Shown here piece by piece: positions 27,408-38,800 of a DNA stretch of 64,000 bases; within the stretch, counting starts at the first letter, position 1; each line of letters begins with the position of its first letter. A program made the translations under genes and the position numbers. The notes under the pieces were generated by a model that ran no database searches, was not told the DNA's origin, and was given only the letters and a program-made list of their open reading frames with translations. The DNA is from Tanytarsus gracilentus (Eukaryota > Arthropoda > Insecta > Diptera > Chironomidae): the NCBI GenBank assembly GCA_038502055.1, contig JAXRKN010000043.1:6820001-6884000 (forward strand). Direction: 5' to 3'.

Positions 27408-28157
27408 TTAGCATGCACAATCGTTATTGTTGACAGGTCGAGAATTGGAGTCGGGATTGAGAGTGATGTTGGGAAAGCCACCGGTTGTGTCGTCTTCTGT
27501 TTCCTGTGCAAGGGCATTCTTGGCGATCGTTTGGAAGGCAATGTCAACATTAATGCCTTCTTTAGCCGATGTTTCAAAATATGGAATATCATTTTTAGAC
27601 TGACACCATTGCTGGGCGCGTTTAGTTGATACCTGAAAAGATAATTAATGATTTATAATCGATTTTTATTTTTTTTTGATAAGCAAACTCACAGCTCGAT
27701 TTTCCAAATCTATTTTATTTCCCAACACCACGAATGGAAAGTGCTCGGGATTTCTAGGACTCGCTTGAATTAAGAACTCATCACGCCATGAATCGAGGTT
27801 CTTAAATGTGTTTGGTGCCGTCGTGTCGAAAACTAAAACGCAACAATCTGCTCCACGATAAAATGCAACGCCTAGTGATTGGAAACGCTCTTGTCCAGCC
27901 GTATCCCAAATCTGGAAATTAGACCACATTTGATTAGTCATATTGTTCTCAAATTTACGAGGAAGCCTATTACTCACTTGCATTGTAACAACGCGATCAT
28001 CTACAACGACTTCCTTTGTTAAGAAATCTGCTCCGATAGTTGCTTTATACTGGTTGGAGAAGCGCTTGTTGACATACTGGTTCATTAATGACGTCTTTCC
28101 CACACTTGAGTCACCGAGGATGATAACTTTGAGAAGAACCTTCTTTCTTGTTGCCAT
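27408..28157 (-). CDS. Rab7: Rab7 small GTPase
   Basis: Late-endosome/lysosome Rab GTPase that recruits effectors for endosome maturation and lysosomal fusion. Exons are 27978-28157, 27693-27911 and 27408-27632, separated by introns of 66 and 60 nt; the product is 207 aa, the usual Rab7 length. P-loop GDSSVGKTS (about residues 15-23), switch I with IGADFLTKEV, switch II WDTAGQERFQSLG, NKID guanine motif and ETSAKEGINVD are all present. The C-terminus is the Rab7-type CAC for double geranylgeranylation. The start ATG gives the canonical MATRKK N-terminus. It is head-to-head with SNW1, 680 bp between start codons, so regulatory sequence may be shared. Confidence 0.95.
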
Positions 28158-28837
28158 TTCGTTGCTTTCTTTTAATCAATTTTTAAAAAAAATTTGAGAG
28201 AAGATTCTTTAAACAGCTGCAAGCATGAATGAGAGTTAATATCAGCAATTGTGTCGTGTAATTAGATTTAAATAGATTAATATGTAAGCTATAGTGCACA
28301 CTAATACACAAGTATTGCCTTACAAATATTCAGAGATGACTAAATCAAATAAAATTTGCTCTATTCTGTTATCAATTCAAAGAGAAGATGATTTTTAATT
28401 CATTTGATTGCGAGCGAAACGTGAAATTTGGATTTTTGCGAATTGTGCAATGGAATTGGAAGTGGAGCTTGAACTACGTCGCATGAAAAAAAAAATATTG
28501 GAAACAAAGAAAAATTTTAATTTCGAGTTTAATTCTTGAAAACTCTCGATTTAATTCGCAATTCTTGACGATACTCCAGTTGAGTGCACTCGATTTTACC
28601 TATTGAGAATACTTTTAGTCCTTAATTTTGCACTAACTTAGCGAAATTTATTATTTCAATATTTCTATTTGATTTTTTAGCCACTTAATGTGTTCACTTG
28701 AAAATAATAATGCTCGAGTTGTGACTGCGACTTGATCGAAGCAGCGCCTCTAGCGGAAAAAACTCAAATTTCCGTCATTTTGAGGCCGTGTAAAAAATAA
28801 TTATCGAAAACTTTAAACTTTTGGCATTAATCGATTG
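28158..28837. promoter_or_regulatory. Bidirectional promoter interval Rab7/SNW1
   Basis: 680 bp between two divergent housekeeping start codons. Transcription start sites and UTR introns cannot be fixed from sequence alone. No canonical TATA box is identified. Called only from the head-to-head geometry. Confidence 0.4.
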
Positions 28838-30511
28838 ATGATGTCTTTAAAATCTGTTCTACCGAATCCAGTACATCATGCCTTCGATCGTGACGATGAA
28901 CAATCAACCGTAAAAGGTGAATTTAGTGACTTAAAATTGTTTTTAATGAAATTTAATTTTATTCGTTTAACTCCAGTAAACTTGGGTGCTCTCCAGCATG
29001 CGAAAGTCAACTCTGCACCTCCATATGGCGCTCGACGTGGCTTTATTCCACGCAGTGACACAGACTTTGGTGACGGCGGTTCTTATCCGGAAATTCATGT
29101 AGCTCAATATCCACTCGATTTGGGCAAACCAAATAGTGGCAAAAAGTCAAATGCATTGGCACTGCAGACAGATGCTCAGGGAAAAGTTAAATACGATATT
29201 ATCGCGAAGCAAGGACATGGAAAAGATAAAATTGTCTATTCAAACATCAATCAGCTACTTCCAGCCGAAGTACTTTCAGAGGACGCACAAGAACTTCAGA
29301 GACCATCGGAAGAGGAAATCAATGACATCACCGAATCGACGAGGAGGGCACTTGAAAAGTTAACAAATCAAAAGATTTCGGCAGCGATGCCTGTTCGGGC
29401 GGCTGAAAAACAAGGCGACGCTCAATATATTCGCTATAAACCTTCGCAACAATCAATGCAGTTTAACTCGGGCGCTAAAGAGAGAATTATTCGTATGGTT
29501 GAGGCACAAGTCGATCCCATGGAACCGCCTAAATTTAAGATCAATAAGAAAATTCCACGAGCACCGCCATCGCCACCCGCTCCAGTTCTTCACTCGCCTA
29601 GCAGAAAAGTGTCCGTTAAAGAGCAAAAAGAATGGAAAGTACCGCCATGCATAAGTAACTGGAAGAATGCAAAAGGATATACAATTCCGCTCGATAAGCG
29701 TCTCGCAGCTGATGGTCGTGGATTGCAGCAAGTGCATATCAATGAGAAGTTTGCTAAGATGGCTGAAGCGCTGTATATTGCCGATAGGAAAGCTCGTGAA
29801 GCCGTCGAGGCACGTGCACAGCTCGAAAAGAAACTGGCTCAGAAAGAAAAGGAGAAGAAGGAAGAACAATTGCGTCAAATGGCACAAAAAGCTCGCGAGG
29901 AGAGAGCTGGATTGTCTCGATATGCCAACGATGGCGGTGAAGCGTCTGCGGATGTTAAAGAGCGCGATGAAATTCGCGATCAAAGACATAGAGAACGTGC
30001 GAGAGATAGAAATCTTGCGAGAGCAGCACCCGATAAGCGTTCGAAGTTGCAGAAGGAGAGAGAACGTGACATTAGTGAACAAATTGCACTCGGAATGCCG
30101 GCAAAGTCGCAGTTTGGTGGTGAGGGTCAATTTGATCAGCGATTGTTTAACACGACGAAAGGCATGGACAGTGGATATGGCGATGATGAAGCTTATAATG
30201 TTTACGATAAGCCATGGCGTGAAGGCAACAGTCTTGGGTCTCATCTCTACAGACCGAGCAAGCAAGTCGATCAGGACATTTACGGTGGAGATCTCGATAA
30301 AATTGTCAATACAAGTCGCTTTGTGCCCGATCGTGAATTCTCCGGCACCGATCGTACGGGTAAGAACCAACGTCAAGGTCCAGTTCAGTTTGAAAAGGAA
30401 GACGACATTTTCCAACTCGATAAGTTCTTGGACACGGCAAAAACGGGATCTAAACGCAAGGACGACGGCTCGAGTAAAGACCATAGTGACAAAAAGCGAC
30501 GACGTGATTAA
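28838..30511 (+). CDS. Bx42: SNW domain splicing factor / transcription coregulator (SNW1/SKIP, Bx42)
   Basis: Nuclear SNW1/SKIP homologue, a component of the activated spliceosome and a transcription coregulator. Likely exons are 28838-28916 and 28977-30511 (537 aa, close to the human 536). The start is the first of two tandem ATGs. The diagnostic SNWKNAKGYTIPLDKRLAADGR segment lies in the middle, preceded by the conserved APPYG and DFGDGGSYPEIHVAQYPL stretches. It is followed by a charged coiled-coil region (AQLEKKLAQKEKEKKEEQ) and a C-terminus with the conserved (T)KGMDSGYGDDEAYNVYDKPWR. The 60-nt intron has good GTGAAT/CCAG borders and no stop, so an unspliced 557-aa form is formally possible. 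Convergent with the HCCS gene. Confidence 0.93.
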   Translation: MMSLKSVLPNPVHHAFDRDDEQSTVKGEFSDLKLFLMKFNFIRLTPVNLGALQHAKVNSAPPYGARRGFIPRSDTDFGDGGSYPEIHVAQYPLDLGKPNSGKKSNALALQTDAQGKVKYDIIAKQGHGKDKIVYSNINQLLPAEVLSEDAQELQRPSEEEINDITESTRRALEKLTNQKISAAMPVRAAEKQGDAQYIRYKPSQQSMQFNSGAKERIIRMVEAQVDPMEPPKFKINKKIPRAPPSPPAPVLHSPSRKVSVKEQKEWKVPPCISNWKNAKGYTIPLDKRLAADGRGLQQVHINEKFAKMAEALYIADRKAREAVEARAQLEKKLAQKEKEKKEEQLRQMAQKAREERAGLSRYANDGGEASADVKERDEIRDQRHRERARDRNLARAAPDKRSKLQKERERDISEQIALGMPAKSQFGGEGQFDQRLFNTTKGMDSGYGDDEAYNVYDKPWREGNSLGSHLYRPSKQVDQDIYGGDLDKIVNTSRFVPDREFSGTDRTGKNQRQGPVQFEKEDDIFQLDKFLDTAKTGSKRKDDGSSKDHSDKKRRRD

Positions 30512-30530
30512 AGTCCTTGATTTAAAACTT

Positions 30531-30536
30531 TTTATT
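30531..30536 (-). terminator. Polyadenylation signal for HCCS
   Basis: AATAAA on the minus strand, about 137 nt past the HCCS stop and only 20 nt after the SNW1 stop on the other strand. With the plus-strand signals at 30642-30656, the two 3' UTRs would overlap almost completely. Confidence 0.5.
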
Positions 30537-30641
30537 GCATTCTTCAATTTTTTTCTACTAACAATTTTATTTTGTGTAGTCTTAAGTGAATTTTAAGATG
30601 CATCATCGAGAAGATGAAATTAAATATTTTTATCTCGGGAT

Positions 30642-30656
30642 AATAAACACAATAAA
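30642..30656 (+). terminator. Polyadenylation signals for SNW1
   Basis: Two AATAAA hexamers (30642-30647 and 30651-30656), about 135 nt after the SNW1 stop and just short of the stop codon of the convergent HCCS gene at 30673. Cleavage would be expected inside or beyond the end of the HCCS coding sequence. Confidence 0.6.
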
Positions 30657-30672
30657 TATAAAGGATGCATTT

Positions 30673-31509
30673 CTAGTTACTCTTGTTGTCCTCAGTTTTG
30701 CTCGAGAAATCAAAATATTCGTACTTCCATCGCATATAGCACACGACCATTCTATCCCAAACATTATCAAAGCTATCCATCGCGGGTCGAACGTCGAGCA
30801 GTGCAAACTTGTATTTCTCATCGACAACTCCACCGTCATAGTAATCAATTACATAGCGAACATCCTTTCCACATCTGTCTACAATCCAATCGTGACGATC
30901 AAAAGGTAATTCGTAGCCCATCCAGCTTCTAATTTTAGCTCTTGGCGAGAAGTCTTGTGCCTTTCCGCCGAACGACTTTAATTTGGGATTTCCACATTCG
31001 CGTGCATGAAGAGCTTCCCACTTGAGCACCTCTTGCCATGCCTGCTCGTTATTTGCATTGTGAATTTTAATGATGTCGTCCATGTCCTTTGGTGCAATGT
31101 CCTCTTTTTGCCAAACCCATCCTTTACGGAGCATCGCATTCCAGAACATTTGTTGTGATGGATATTTCCAGTGAGTATCTCCTTCGGGCGATGGTACGGC
31201 ACGGGGAATTGATGAAACTTGCCTATCGGTGGGAAGTTTGAAAGGTTGACCTGGTGATGGTTGTTGATTTGCGGGTGGCATCATATTTAATGGATTAATA
31301 TCACCTTGCACGGGACACTCTGAAACGAGAACTTTTTCTTCCTTTTTTGCTGGAACTGGAGGCGCTGCATTGTTTTGTTTTTGATGCATCGGACATTCGG
31401 GCGGAATTTCTTGACTTTTCTGTAGATCAATTTTCGGATGATTAGCGGGAATTTCAAAGGCATTAACAGCTGATTGCGCCGCTACAGAAATTGACATTTG
31501 CTGACCCAT
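30673..31509 (-). CDS. Holocytochrome c-type synthase (cytochrome c haem lyase)
   Basis: HCCS homologue: attaches haem covalently to apocytochrome c (and c1 in animals) in the mitochondrial intermembrane space. Single coding exon, 278 aa. The N-terminus MGQQMSIS fits the short start typical of the family. Two Cys-Pro haem-regulatory-type motifs are present (CPMH near residue 39, CPVQ near residue 65). The catalytic core is well conserved: THWKYPSQQMFWNAMLRKGW, the IHNANNEQAW segment containing the conserved histidine region, LKWEALHA, and PRAKIRSWMGYELPFDRHDW. It ends with the DVRPAMDSFDNVWDRM segment. Divergent from mRpS24 with 569 bp between starts; convergent with SNW1. Confidence 0.93.
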   Translation of the reverse strand: MGQQMSISVAAQSAVNAFEIPANHPKIDLQKSQEIPPECPMHQKQNNAAPPVPAKKEEKVLVSECPVQGDINPLNMMPPANQQPSPGQPFKLPTDRQVSSIPRAVPSPEGDTHWKYPSQQMFWNAMLRKGWVWQKEDIAPKDMDDIIKIHNANNEQAWQEVLKWEALHARECGNPKLKSFGGKAQDFSPRAKIRSWMGYELPFDRHDWIVDRCGKDVRYVIDYYDGGVVDEKYKFALLDVRPAMDSFDNVWDRMVVCYMRWKYEYFDFSSKTEDNKSN

Positions 31510-32078
31510 TTTTTTTTGATGAACTAGAACTACTGAAAAATTTCGATTGTATAATCAGTAAAGTTTGTCATTTTAAGTGTTTTTTTGTATATAAAAGAAT
31601 TGCGAAGACGATAGCACTTACTTAATGAGAAACCAATGAGAGTTGCTGCTTTTATTTAATTTTTATTATGACGAAAATTTTCAATGAAATTTTGCAACCT
31701 GCTTAAAAATGAGAGTCAATTTGAATTTGCAGAAGACGTTTGAAAAAATTTTAATAATTTTTAAACTTACTTGAAATTAAAATGACATAAACTATTTAGT
31801 ATTTGAAAATTATTTATTTAATTAATTAATTAATATCCATTGTTAACAATAATTAAAACGTTGTCAATAACAAACATTTAATAATTTACATCTTAAAATT
31901 TTGTAACGTATTTGAGAATTTCAAATTTAAAGTCTTTAGTAAAAAATCGAGCTCAACAGTCATTTAATTTGTGAAAAAAGTAAATATTAACAAATTCGAC
32001 GGTAATTAAGTAAAATTATATCAAGGTAAGTGAATAAGTATATTAATAGCACATTTAAGAAGCTGTATTTCATGATAG

Positions 32079-32669
32079 ATGCAACAATCGGTTGTGTTAA
32101 CGCAAATTACTCGCGGATTTAGAACTTCAGCATGTCTTGCCAGCGTACAAAGCGGTCGATACAAAATCACAACGAAAAGGTTGTTAATTACACTTTAAAT
32201 TGCGATAATAAGTTGGTTTAACTCTTTAAATTCACATCCAGAGATCGTCCATTAACTTACGAAATGGCAAATCCACCCCATTATATCGCGCATAGAAAAG
32301 CTTGGAACTCTTGGAACACTTCAAATCTGTAAGAGAAAATCTTAATTGCACTTCCTTTAAACGCTAAACTGTTGTCTCTTTTATAGTCGCGGTGAATTGA
32401 GAACGGCTCAGTGTATCACAGAAGATCACTTCATTCGAAAATTCATGACCGGCACATGGCACTCACTCGTAATATCCGAGGTCATTATAAAGCGTCAATT
32501 TAATCATATTCGCATTGCGGCACTGATAAAGCAGGGAGTATCGGCCAGAAAAATGTACTTCCTAATTGGCTACACAGAGGAGCTCTTGTCCTATTGGCTT
32601 CAATGTCCAATCACGTTAGAATTGCAGACAGTTAACGACGCAAGAAATGTAATTTTCAAGTACATTTAA
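32079..32669 (+). CDS. mRpS24: Mitochondrial small ribosomal subunit protein S24
   Basis: Component of the mitochondrial small ribosomal subunit. Exons are 32079-32179, 32242-32328 and 32387-32669 (156 aa; introns 62 and 58 nt). The N-terminal region (MQQSVVLTQITRGFRTSACL) is basic and Ser/Thr-rich without acidic residues, as expected for a mitochondrial presequence. The mature part carries the family hallmarks DRPLTYEMANPPHYIAHRKAW, the RKFMTGTWH segment, and YFLIGYTEELLSYWLQCPITLELQTV near the end. The start is the ATG at 32079; the ATG a few bases upstream is out of frame and terminates. Convergent with O-GlcNAcase, 124 bp between stops. Confidence 0.93.
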
Positions 32670-32720
32670 GAAATTATAGAATACAGAATTTAACTCAGTT
32701 CGATTAGTGAAATCGTGGAC

Positions 32721-32726
32721 TTTATT
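32721..32726 (-). terminator. Polyadenylation signal for O-GlcNAcase
   Basis: AATAAA on the minus strand about 68 nt past the O-GlcNAcase stop, between the two convergent stop codons. Confidence 0.45.
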
Positions 32727-32793
32727 CAATGTACATATAAAAAAATGCAATTTCTCTGTTAAAAATTAGTTTGAAAATAGTTTAGGCCATTCA

Positions 32794-35700
32794 CTAGAAG
32801 CTTCGTCCTAAAATAAGCTTTGTTCCTTCGGTAAAGATTTCCGTAAATCCAAGTTTACCATAAAACTCCTGTGAAAAGGTATCGGATTTGTTGAGGATCA
32901 CATGACAACCGCTACTGCCGGAAGTGCGGAGTGCAGCTAAAAGGACACACATGAGACGCTTGCATGCGGAAGTGTCAATGTTCTGTTGATCCTTTAAAAT
33001 GGAGCAGTGAACAATCGAGGGATATTGAGTGAGGAAGTTTTGTCCACAATCATATTTAAAATTGTGGAACCAATTGATTGCGTCTTTTGCGGCTGGAGTG
33101 ATTTCCGTGTCCAAAAGAGACAACGGATATTTCTCGCGTGCGACTGGTAGCCATAATGTCTGTAAAAAATTTAATATAGTAAAATTTAGTAAATAATTAA
33201 AATTAATTTACCTCTTGACTGCGATAAAAGTGTTTAGCATCAGATGCAGCACACGCGTAGCCAACAATACATTTCTTGGTATTCTCGATTACCATGCACA
33301 ATTCTGGATTGAGAATAATAAAAGGTGCCACAAGACGATCGGATGCGATCTCTTGAAGCGATTGAGGGAATAATTCGGTGCAGTCAGATCCATCGCGACA
33401 CGTTTGATGACAAATTTTAAAAACAGCATTCTCATCGGCATTCTCATAGGGTCGAACATTAAATAAGCTCAAGACTGGCGTCTCCGGAAGTTTATAGATA
33501 AATAGGTCATTGCCCGAGTCAACTGGAACTAGCCGTTGTATGTCAACCACTAATCCGCCTCTAAAAATCCACGGTTCTTGATCGCCAGACATAAAAGTCT
33601 CCTTCCATCCCTTGCTGAACCACGTGTACGATCCTTGAACGTAGGAATTTGCGTTTGATGGAAATTTTCCCATTGCCAACCACTGAATATATGAGCTACA
33701 AATTGACATTACCGTCGATATTTCCCAACAGTAAGTGTAAAGATCATAGCAAAGCTCTCGATTCACACACAAAGCAATTTTTTTTGTTAGCACATAAACG
33801 GAATCGCAAATTTTCAAAAACTTTTCTTTTCTTTCGAACCACTCTTGAATTTCCGTTTTGGGAGAGCTCGCACCCTCACTAATACCGCTAATTAGATATG
33901 CATTAATTTTGAGCCAATGAAACTCGTCCATTATCTTCAGTCCCTGTTTACCATGCTCGAATGGTAGATAAAATAAATCACATAAAAGTAAAATGTCATC
34001 GTAGTTGATTGGTGCAATTGAATCCTCCGAGATGGATTCTTCTTGCATTATCTCATGCTCATTGCTAGATTCAGTCATGACAATGTCGTCCGATAGCTGG
34101 GACTTGCCCTTTTCGTCTTCATTTCCATTGCAAGTTGTTGCTGCTTCCTCTTTAGCAACTGGTGGCTCAGAATTGAGACTCGAATTGTCCGAGAGCGTAT
34201 GCTTGGGAGTTCCGCAATCCATGAGCTCTTCCGTTGTCTCCGATCCCGTCTTTTCGACCTCCATATGTTCATGGTTCGGCGGACTCTTGTCGGACATATG
34301 ATCATTAATGTTACTTTCAACAACTGATGTTGATAAAATTGTCGATGGAAGGACATCAGTCGTGACCACTTTTGTTTCGGAAACGAGTGAATTCATTACG
34401 CTTGGTTTTGACATTGATTCCGTGACTGTTGAACAAATGTCAGCTAGCGCGTGAAGTTGTGCAGTATTTGCTTCGCAAATTGGCGCGATTATGCTCGATG
34501 ATGAGTTTGTGGTGATGGTCATACTGATGCATGTGTTAATTTTAGGAATTATTGGTGGAATAATGGGAGCCAAAACGACCGCCGGCTGAGGCTTTACCAT
34601 CGGTCCGAATGCCTTTCTCTCCTCATTGAATTCTGGCAACCAGTCGCGTATTGCCGTCTTAAGTGCAACACGTGGGTGATACATATTTTCCGAAAGATGA
34701 TTTTGCGGAACTTCCTCATCGTCGTCATTTTCTGTTTCAAGTTTAATGTCCGATATCGAATCTACTATTAAATTGAAATTTTAATTACTCCGTCTAAAGT
34801 AAATTAATAAAATATTACCATTAACTTGTGAGTTGCAGCGGCTCCACTGTGCGAGTGTATGAACGGCGACAAAATTTGCGTGAAATTCACAATTTGGATT
34901 CGTGACGACGCCTCGAAGCAAAGGAATGATCTCACAATTTCTGCCCGAGTAGGGACCCAAGAAAACTCTCTTCTGATCGTAATCGTTCGCATGAATGTTA
35001 TCCCAAATCACTGGTTTCCGCTTAAGCACCTCAGTAATCTCGAGAATATCCTTGACATTAATCTCTTTACTAATGACTTTCGATCCCGTCCATAAAATAT
35101 CGATTTGCGGTAATAATTTCTGTCCAATTGTATTGAGATATTCGGACTCGGCGATGGTGGGTATTGCGCGCGTTGAGCAGTATTGGGTTGGACAGAAGAG
35201 GAAATTTAAGCAGTTGGTCTGAATTCGGCCAAGATGATTATAAATATCATTCGAGATTGAAACTTGAGCATGTGCAAAGCTCTGAAAAATTTCTTTGTCT
35301 GACTTTGTCATTTCCGAGTCAATGTCGTCGAAGAGTAGTGCAAAGTTTTCTTTAAAGAAATCAAATTATTAAGTAGGACACGAGTATGTGAAAAACACTT
35401 ACGACATCCAAATTGAGAGACTTGATCGAGCTTCCTTTTTAAACTGGCGGTGTCTTTGAGTGAGCTATAGGTAATGTCGAGACCAGGTGAAAGGGCATAG
35501 TAGAACTCAATGCCGGCTGACTTTGCGGCATTAATTAAACCTTGTAGGTGTTCACCCTCTTCGACCGTGTATAGTTCCCTCCACCTTAAAAAAATTCAAT
35601 GATTTTTACAAAAAAAAAATAAAAATTTTCTAAACCTACATCGCTCGATGTTTGCAGTCATCTGTGGGACAAATAATTATTAATTATCGTTCAATTAGCA

Positions 35701-35886
35701 CTTTAGAGTTGATAAAAACCTACCTTTTGGAGCGTAAACGTATAAACTCAGGCCATATTTTTTTAATGTCAAAAAAAGAGATTTCCTTTGCTCCGAAGTA
35801 TAAGGTCTTCCATAGAATCCTTCAACAAGCCCCAACAGGAACTTTTCTGAGTCACCGTGATTCTCGTTCAAGTTTTGCATTGACAT
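32794..35886 (-). CDS. Oga: Protein O-GlcNAcase (GH84)
   Basis: Removes O-linked GlcNAc from nuclear and cytoplasmic proteins. Exons are 35724-35886, 35640-35661, 35403-35584, 34819-35349, 33212-34764 and 32794-33159; phases agree throughout and give 938 aa (human about 916). The GH84 domain starts LLGLVEGFYGRPYTSEQRKSLF, continues through YYALSPGLDITY and has the catalytic Asp pair in ALLFDDID. Further landmarks are FLFCPTQYCSTR, VIWDNIHANDYDQKR and LTNPNCEF-like VTNPNCEFHANFVAVHTLAQW. A long Ser/Thr/Glu-rich linker follows (about residues 320-480), then the stalk helices. The C-terminal pseudo-acetyltransferase domain ends FYGKLGFTEIFTEGTKLILG. Exon 2 is a 22-nt microexon. No mitochondrial or secretory signal. 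Confidence 0.95.
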
Positions 35887-38800
35887 TTGTAAAAGTTTTT
35901 AAAAAAAAATTTTTTTGTCACCTAATTTTCTTCGTGCACAAAAAACTCTAAAGTTGTAGGCGCATTTGAGTCGAGATTGAAGCCCCGCTGATAATTATTT
36001 TGTTCTAAATATTTCAATATCTTTTAATTTATTAACTTTTAAATCTTTTTATGAAAAAAGCTTGGACTAATTTTCAATTTTAAAAAGCTCTTTATTTATC
36101 AGTTCGAATGACAAACGATAATTTCTCAAAAACTTTACAATGTTTTTTGTAGTATTATGAAGCGGCATCAAGAGATGCGAAATTTAAAATCAACGGCAAA
36201 AAAATTTATTATGAGTGAGATTTATTTTTGCGAACATTTTACTTTAGATTTTAAATTTTATGCTGGATAAAAAATTAAAATTTTTAAAATTCCTTTTTAT
36301 AAAACAAAAAACTTTAAAATAATTAATTTTTTTAAAAGATATTAATTTAAAGTTATTCATTAAAATCACGATAATTCACTTGCAAAGTCCGTTACAATTT
36401 ATTTCTCAGTCTTTCGCCTTTCCTTCTTCCTTATTCTTTTCTCTTTGTTAGCCAGATGTTAGACTGAAATGGAGGGAGTGAATGACAGAGTAACATCGAT
36501 TTGAACAACTCTAATTAATTTACTTAATGAATATTTTTTTGTGTTTGTGTATTTGAGTTGTTTTGTAGCAAAAAAGAATCGTAATTTTTAATTAGATATG
36601 GAAAATATTCTTATGTTTTTCGTGTCAACTTTTCATTATATGTTTAAAGGAGAAAATTTCATTTAATTGTCAGCCGTCGCTACGTTATCAGGGAAGAATT
36701 TCATTAAGCAATAATTTTTTTGATTGTTGAATATTGATTTGAAGATAAGATTTTTATCGTTGAATTGCCGTCGAGTAATTTTTTTTATTTATAAATACAT
36801 ATGTATACGATCATATGCTTGTTTATGTGAGGGTTGTGGATGCAACTATGGCGGCATAAAGAGAGATGCGAAAAGGGGCATCGAAAAATTATTAAACGAG
36901 TATTTAGAGATTAATTGAAAGTCGCTTCGTGAATGAGCGCTCTATTGATTTGCAATAATTAAGTTTATTTTTTAAAAATATCCAAACTCTTCAAAGTTTG
37001 TTACAAATAGAAAAAAATCGCAAATTACGAGAAAAATTGTAAGAGACGCAGAAAGTTCGGCCCTGCTTCGTCGTCGCCATATCGGTTGTTTATATTAAAT
37101 TCAAAAGCTGAGTCAGAGAGTTGGAGAAAATTTTTATAAAATTAATTAGACTTGGAATATAATTTATTTCTGTACCACGTAGTGAAATTTTGTGAGCCAT
37201 TGTCGGGAGGAATCGATTTAGATCGAAGTCATTCAGTGTGAGTTTCATTTTGATTGATAAATTATTAAATTTAATTGTGAGCGTCTGTTTGAGGAACAAA
37301 GCTAGGTACAATTTTTTTTTCACGTACCTCAAATTTCTCATACATAGAGTTGAAAGTAGAAAAAGGAAAATGAAGATTGTTAAGCGAATTCGCCTTTGTC
37401 GACATCTTAAATGCTCAATTTTGATAAAGCTATGGCGAAATATGCATGAGAGAAGCAACATAGTTGATGATTAATCAGAAATTTCTCGCGATGAGCGCAA
37501 TAAGTTTTTCCATAAAGTCTCTTCAACTTTATTCTTCTTTTTCTCCCTTTCTCTTACTCCCGCAATCTCATTTAGCTTTTTTCTCTCGGTCGTTCACGAC
37601 CAATCAACATCTGTTGCGAAGCGAACATCTGTTGCGAATTTAAAAAATATTTAAAAAAATTTTACATGCGCTCCAATACTTCAACACCATCAACTTCACC
37701 ACTTACCCTCTTCCCTCGATAATCATGCGCTCTCACTTCTCCCCCAATTCATTTTATACAGTGACAAGATTAAAGACAGCGAGAGAAGAAGTGCAAAAAC
37801 ATTCATATTCAAAATAAATAAATAATAATTTTAGAAAAGTTAATTCTTGTTGGAATTAATAAAAAAAATGTCAAAAAATAGTCAATCATAACGGTGAAAT
37901 TAAAATCTTGCTCAAGAGATTCGTCAAGGGGTAAATTACGGTCGCATCAATTCAAACATTCATAATTTTCAAAAAGTAATTTTTTTACCAAATTAAGTAC
38001 AATAAATTTGATCAGGAAAAAGGCTAAATAAAATAAGTAAAAAAATTTAACAACCTCCTTCTCTTTGTACAACTATATTTCGCACGGAAAAGTATTAAAT
38101 AAAATAAAATCAGTACATTTTACATTTTTATACATTTTTTATATTTTTGTAAACTTAAAACTAAATTTTGTTTTGCTTTATCGCAACATATTAAACATAT
38201 TTATTCAATACTTGAATGAATTTAATATTTGAAATTAAGATACAAAAATTTGAGAAGTGGAGCGGTTTTAAAAAACATCAAACAAACAAAAATTACCGCT
38301 CCACTTCTCAAATTTTTGGATCTTAAATTCCAATATTAAATTAATTCAAGTATTCAAAAAATTTTTTTAATATGTCCCGATAAAGCAAATACCAAAATTT
38401 AGTTTTAAGTTTACAAGAGACTATAACAAAATGTATAAAAATGTCAAAATGTTTCTGTTTTATTTTATTTATCTTTTCCGTGCGAAATACCTAGTTGTCA
38501 AAGGAAGGGGTGTTGTTAAATTTTTTATTCTTCTTTTTTCTTCTTTTTTTTGATGACGACTCGCATATTTGTTGCTGTTTTCGTGCGCAAGAATTTCATT
38601 TAAAAAACCCACAAGTAACAAGAAGAGAAAAAAAAATTTTATGTAAAAGTTCATTCCAAACCCGTGGCAACAGTCGAGTCTCTCAAGTCTCAAGGACTTG
38701 CTCGCGTCGTTGCATTATTGAATTTAGTTTATTAATCCCTATGTATGCACTCGTTTATAACGTGAGTCGTGGTAAATGTTTACGTCAAACGAGACAATCA

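Noticed and set aside
29453..30547. 364-codon open frame antisense to SNW1
   Set aside because: Shadow of the SNW1 coding exon; the composition is that of a reversed coding frame, with no domain and no ATG/splice support.
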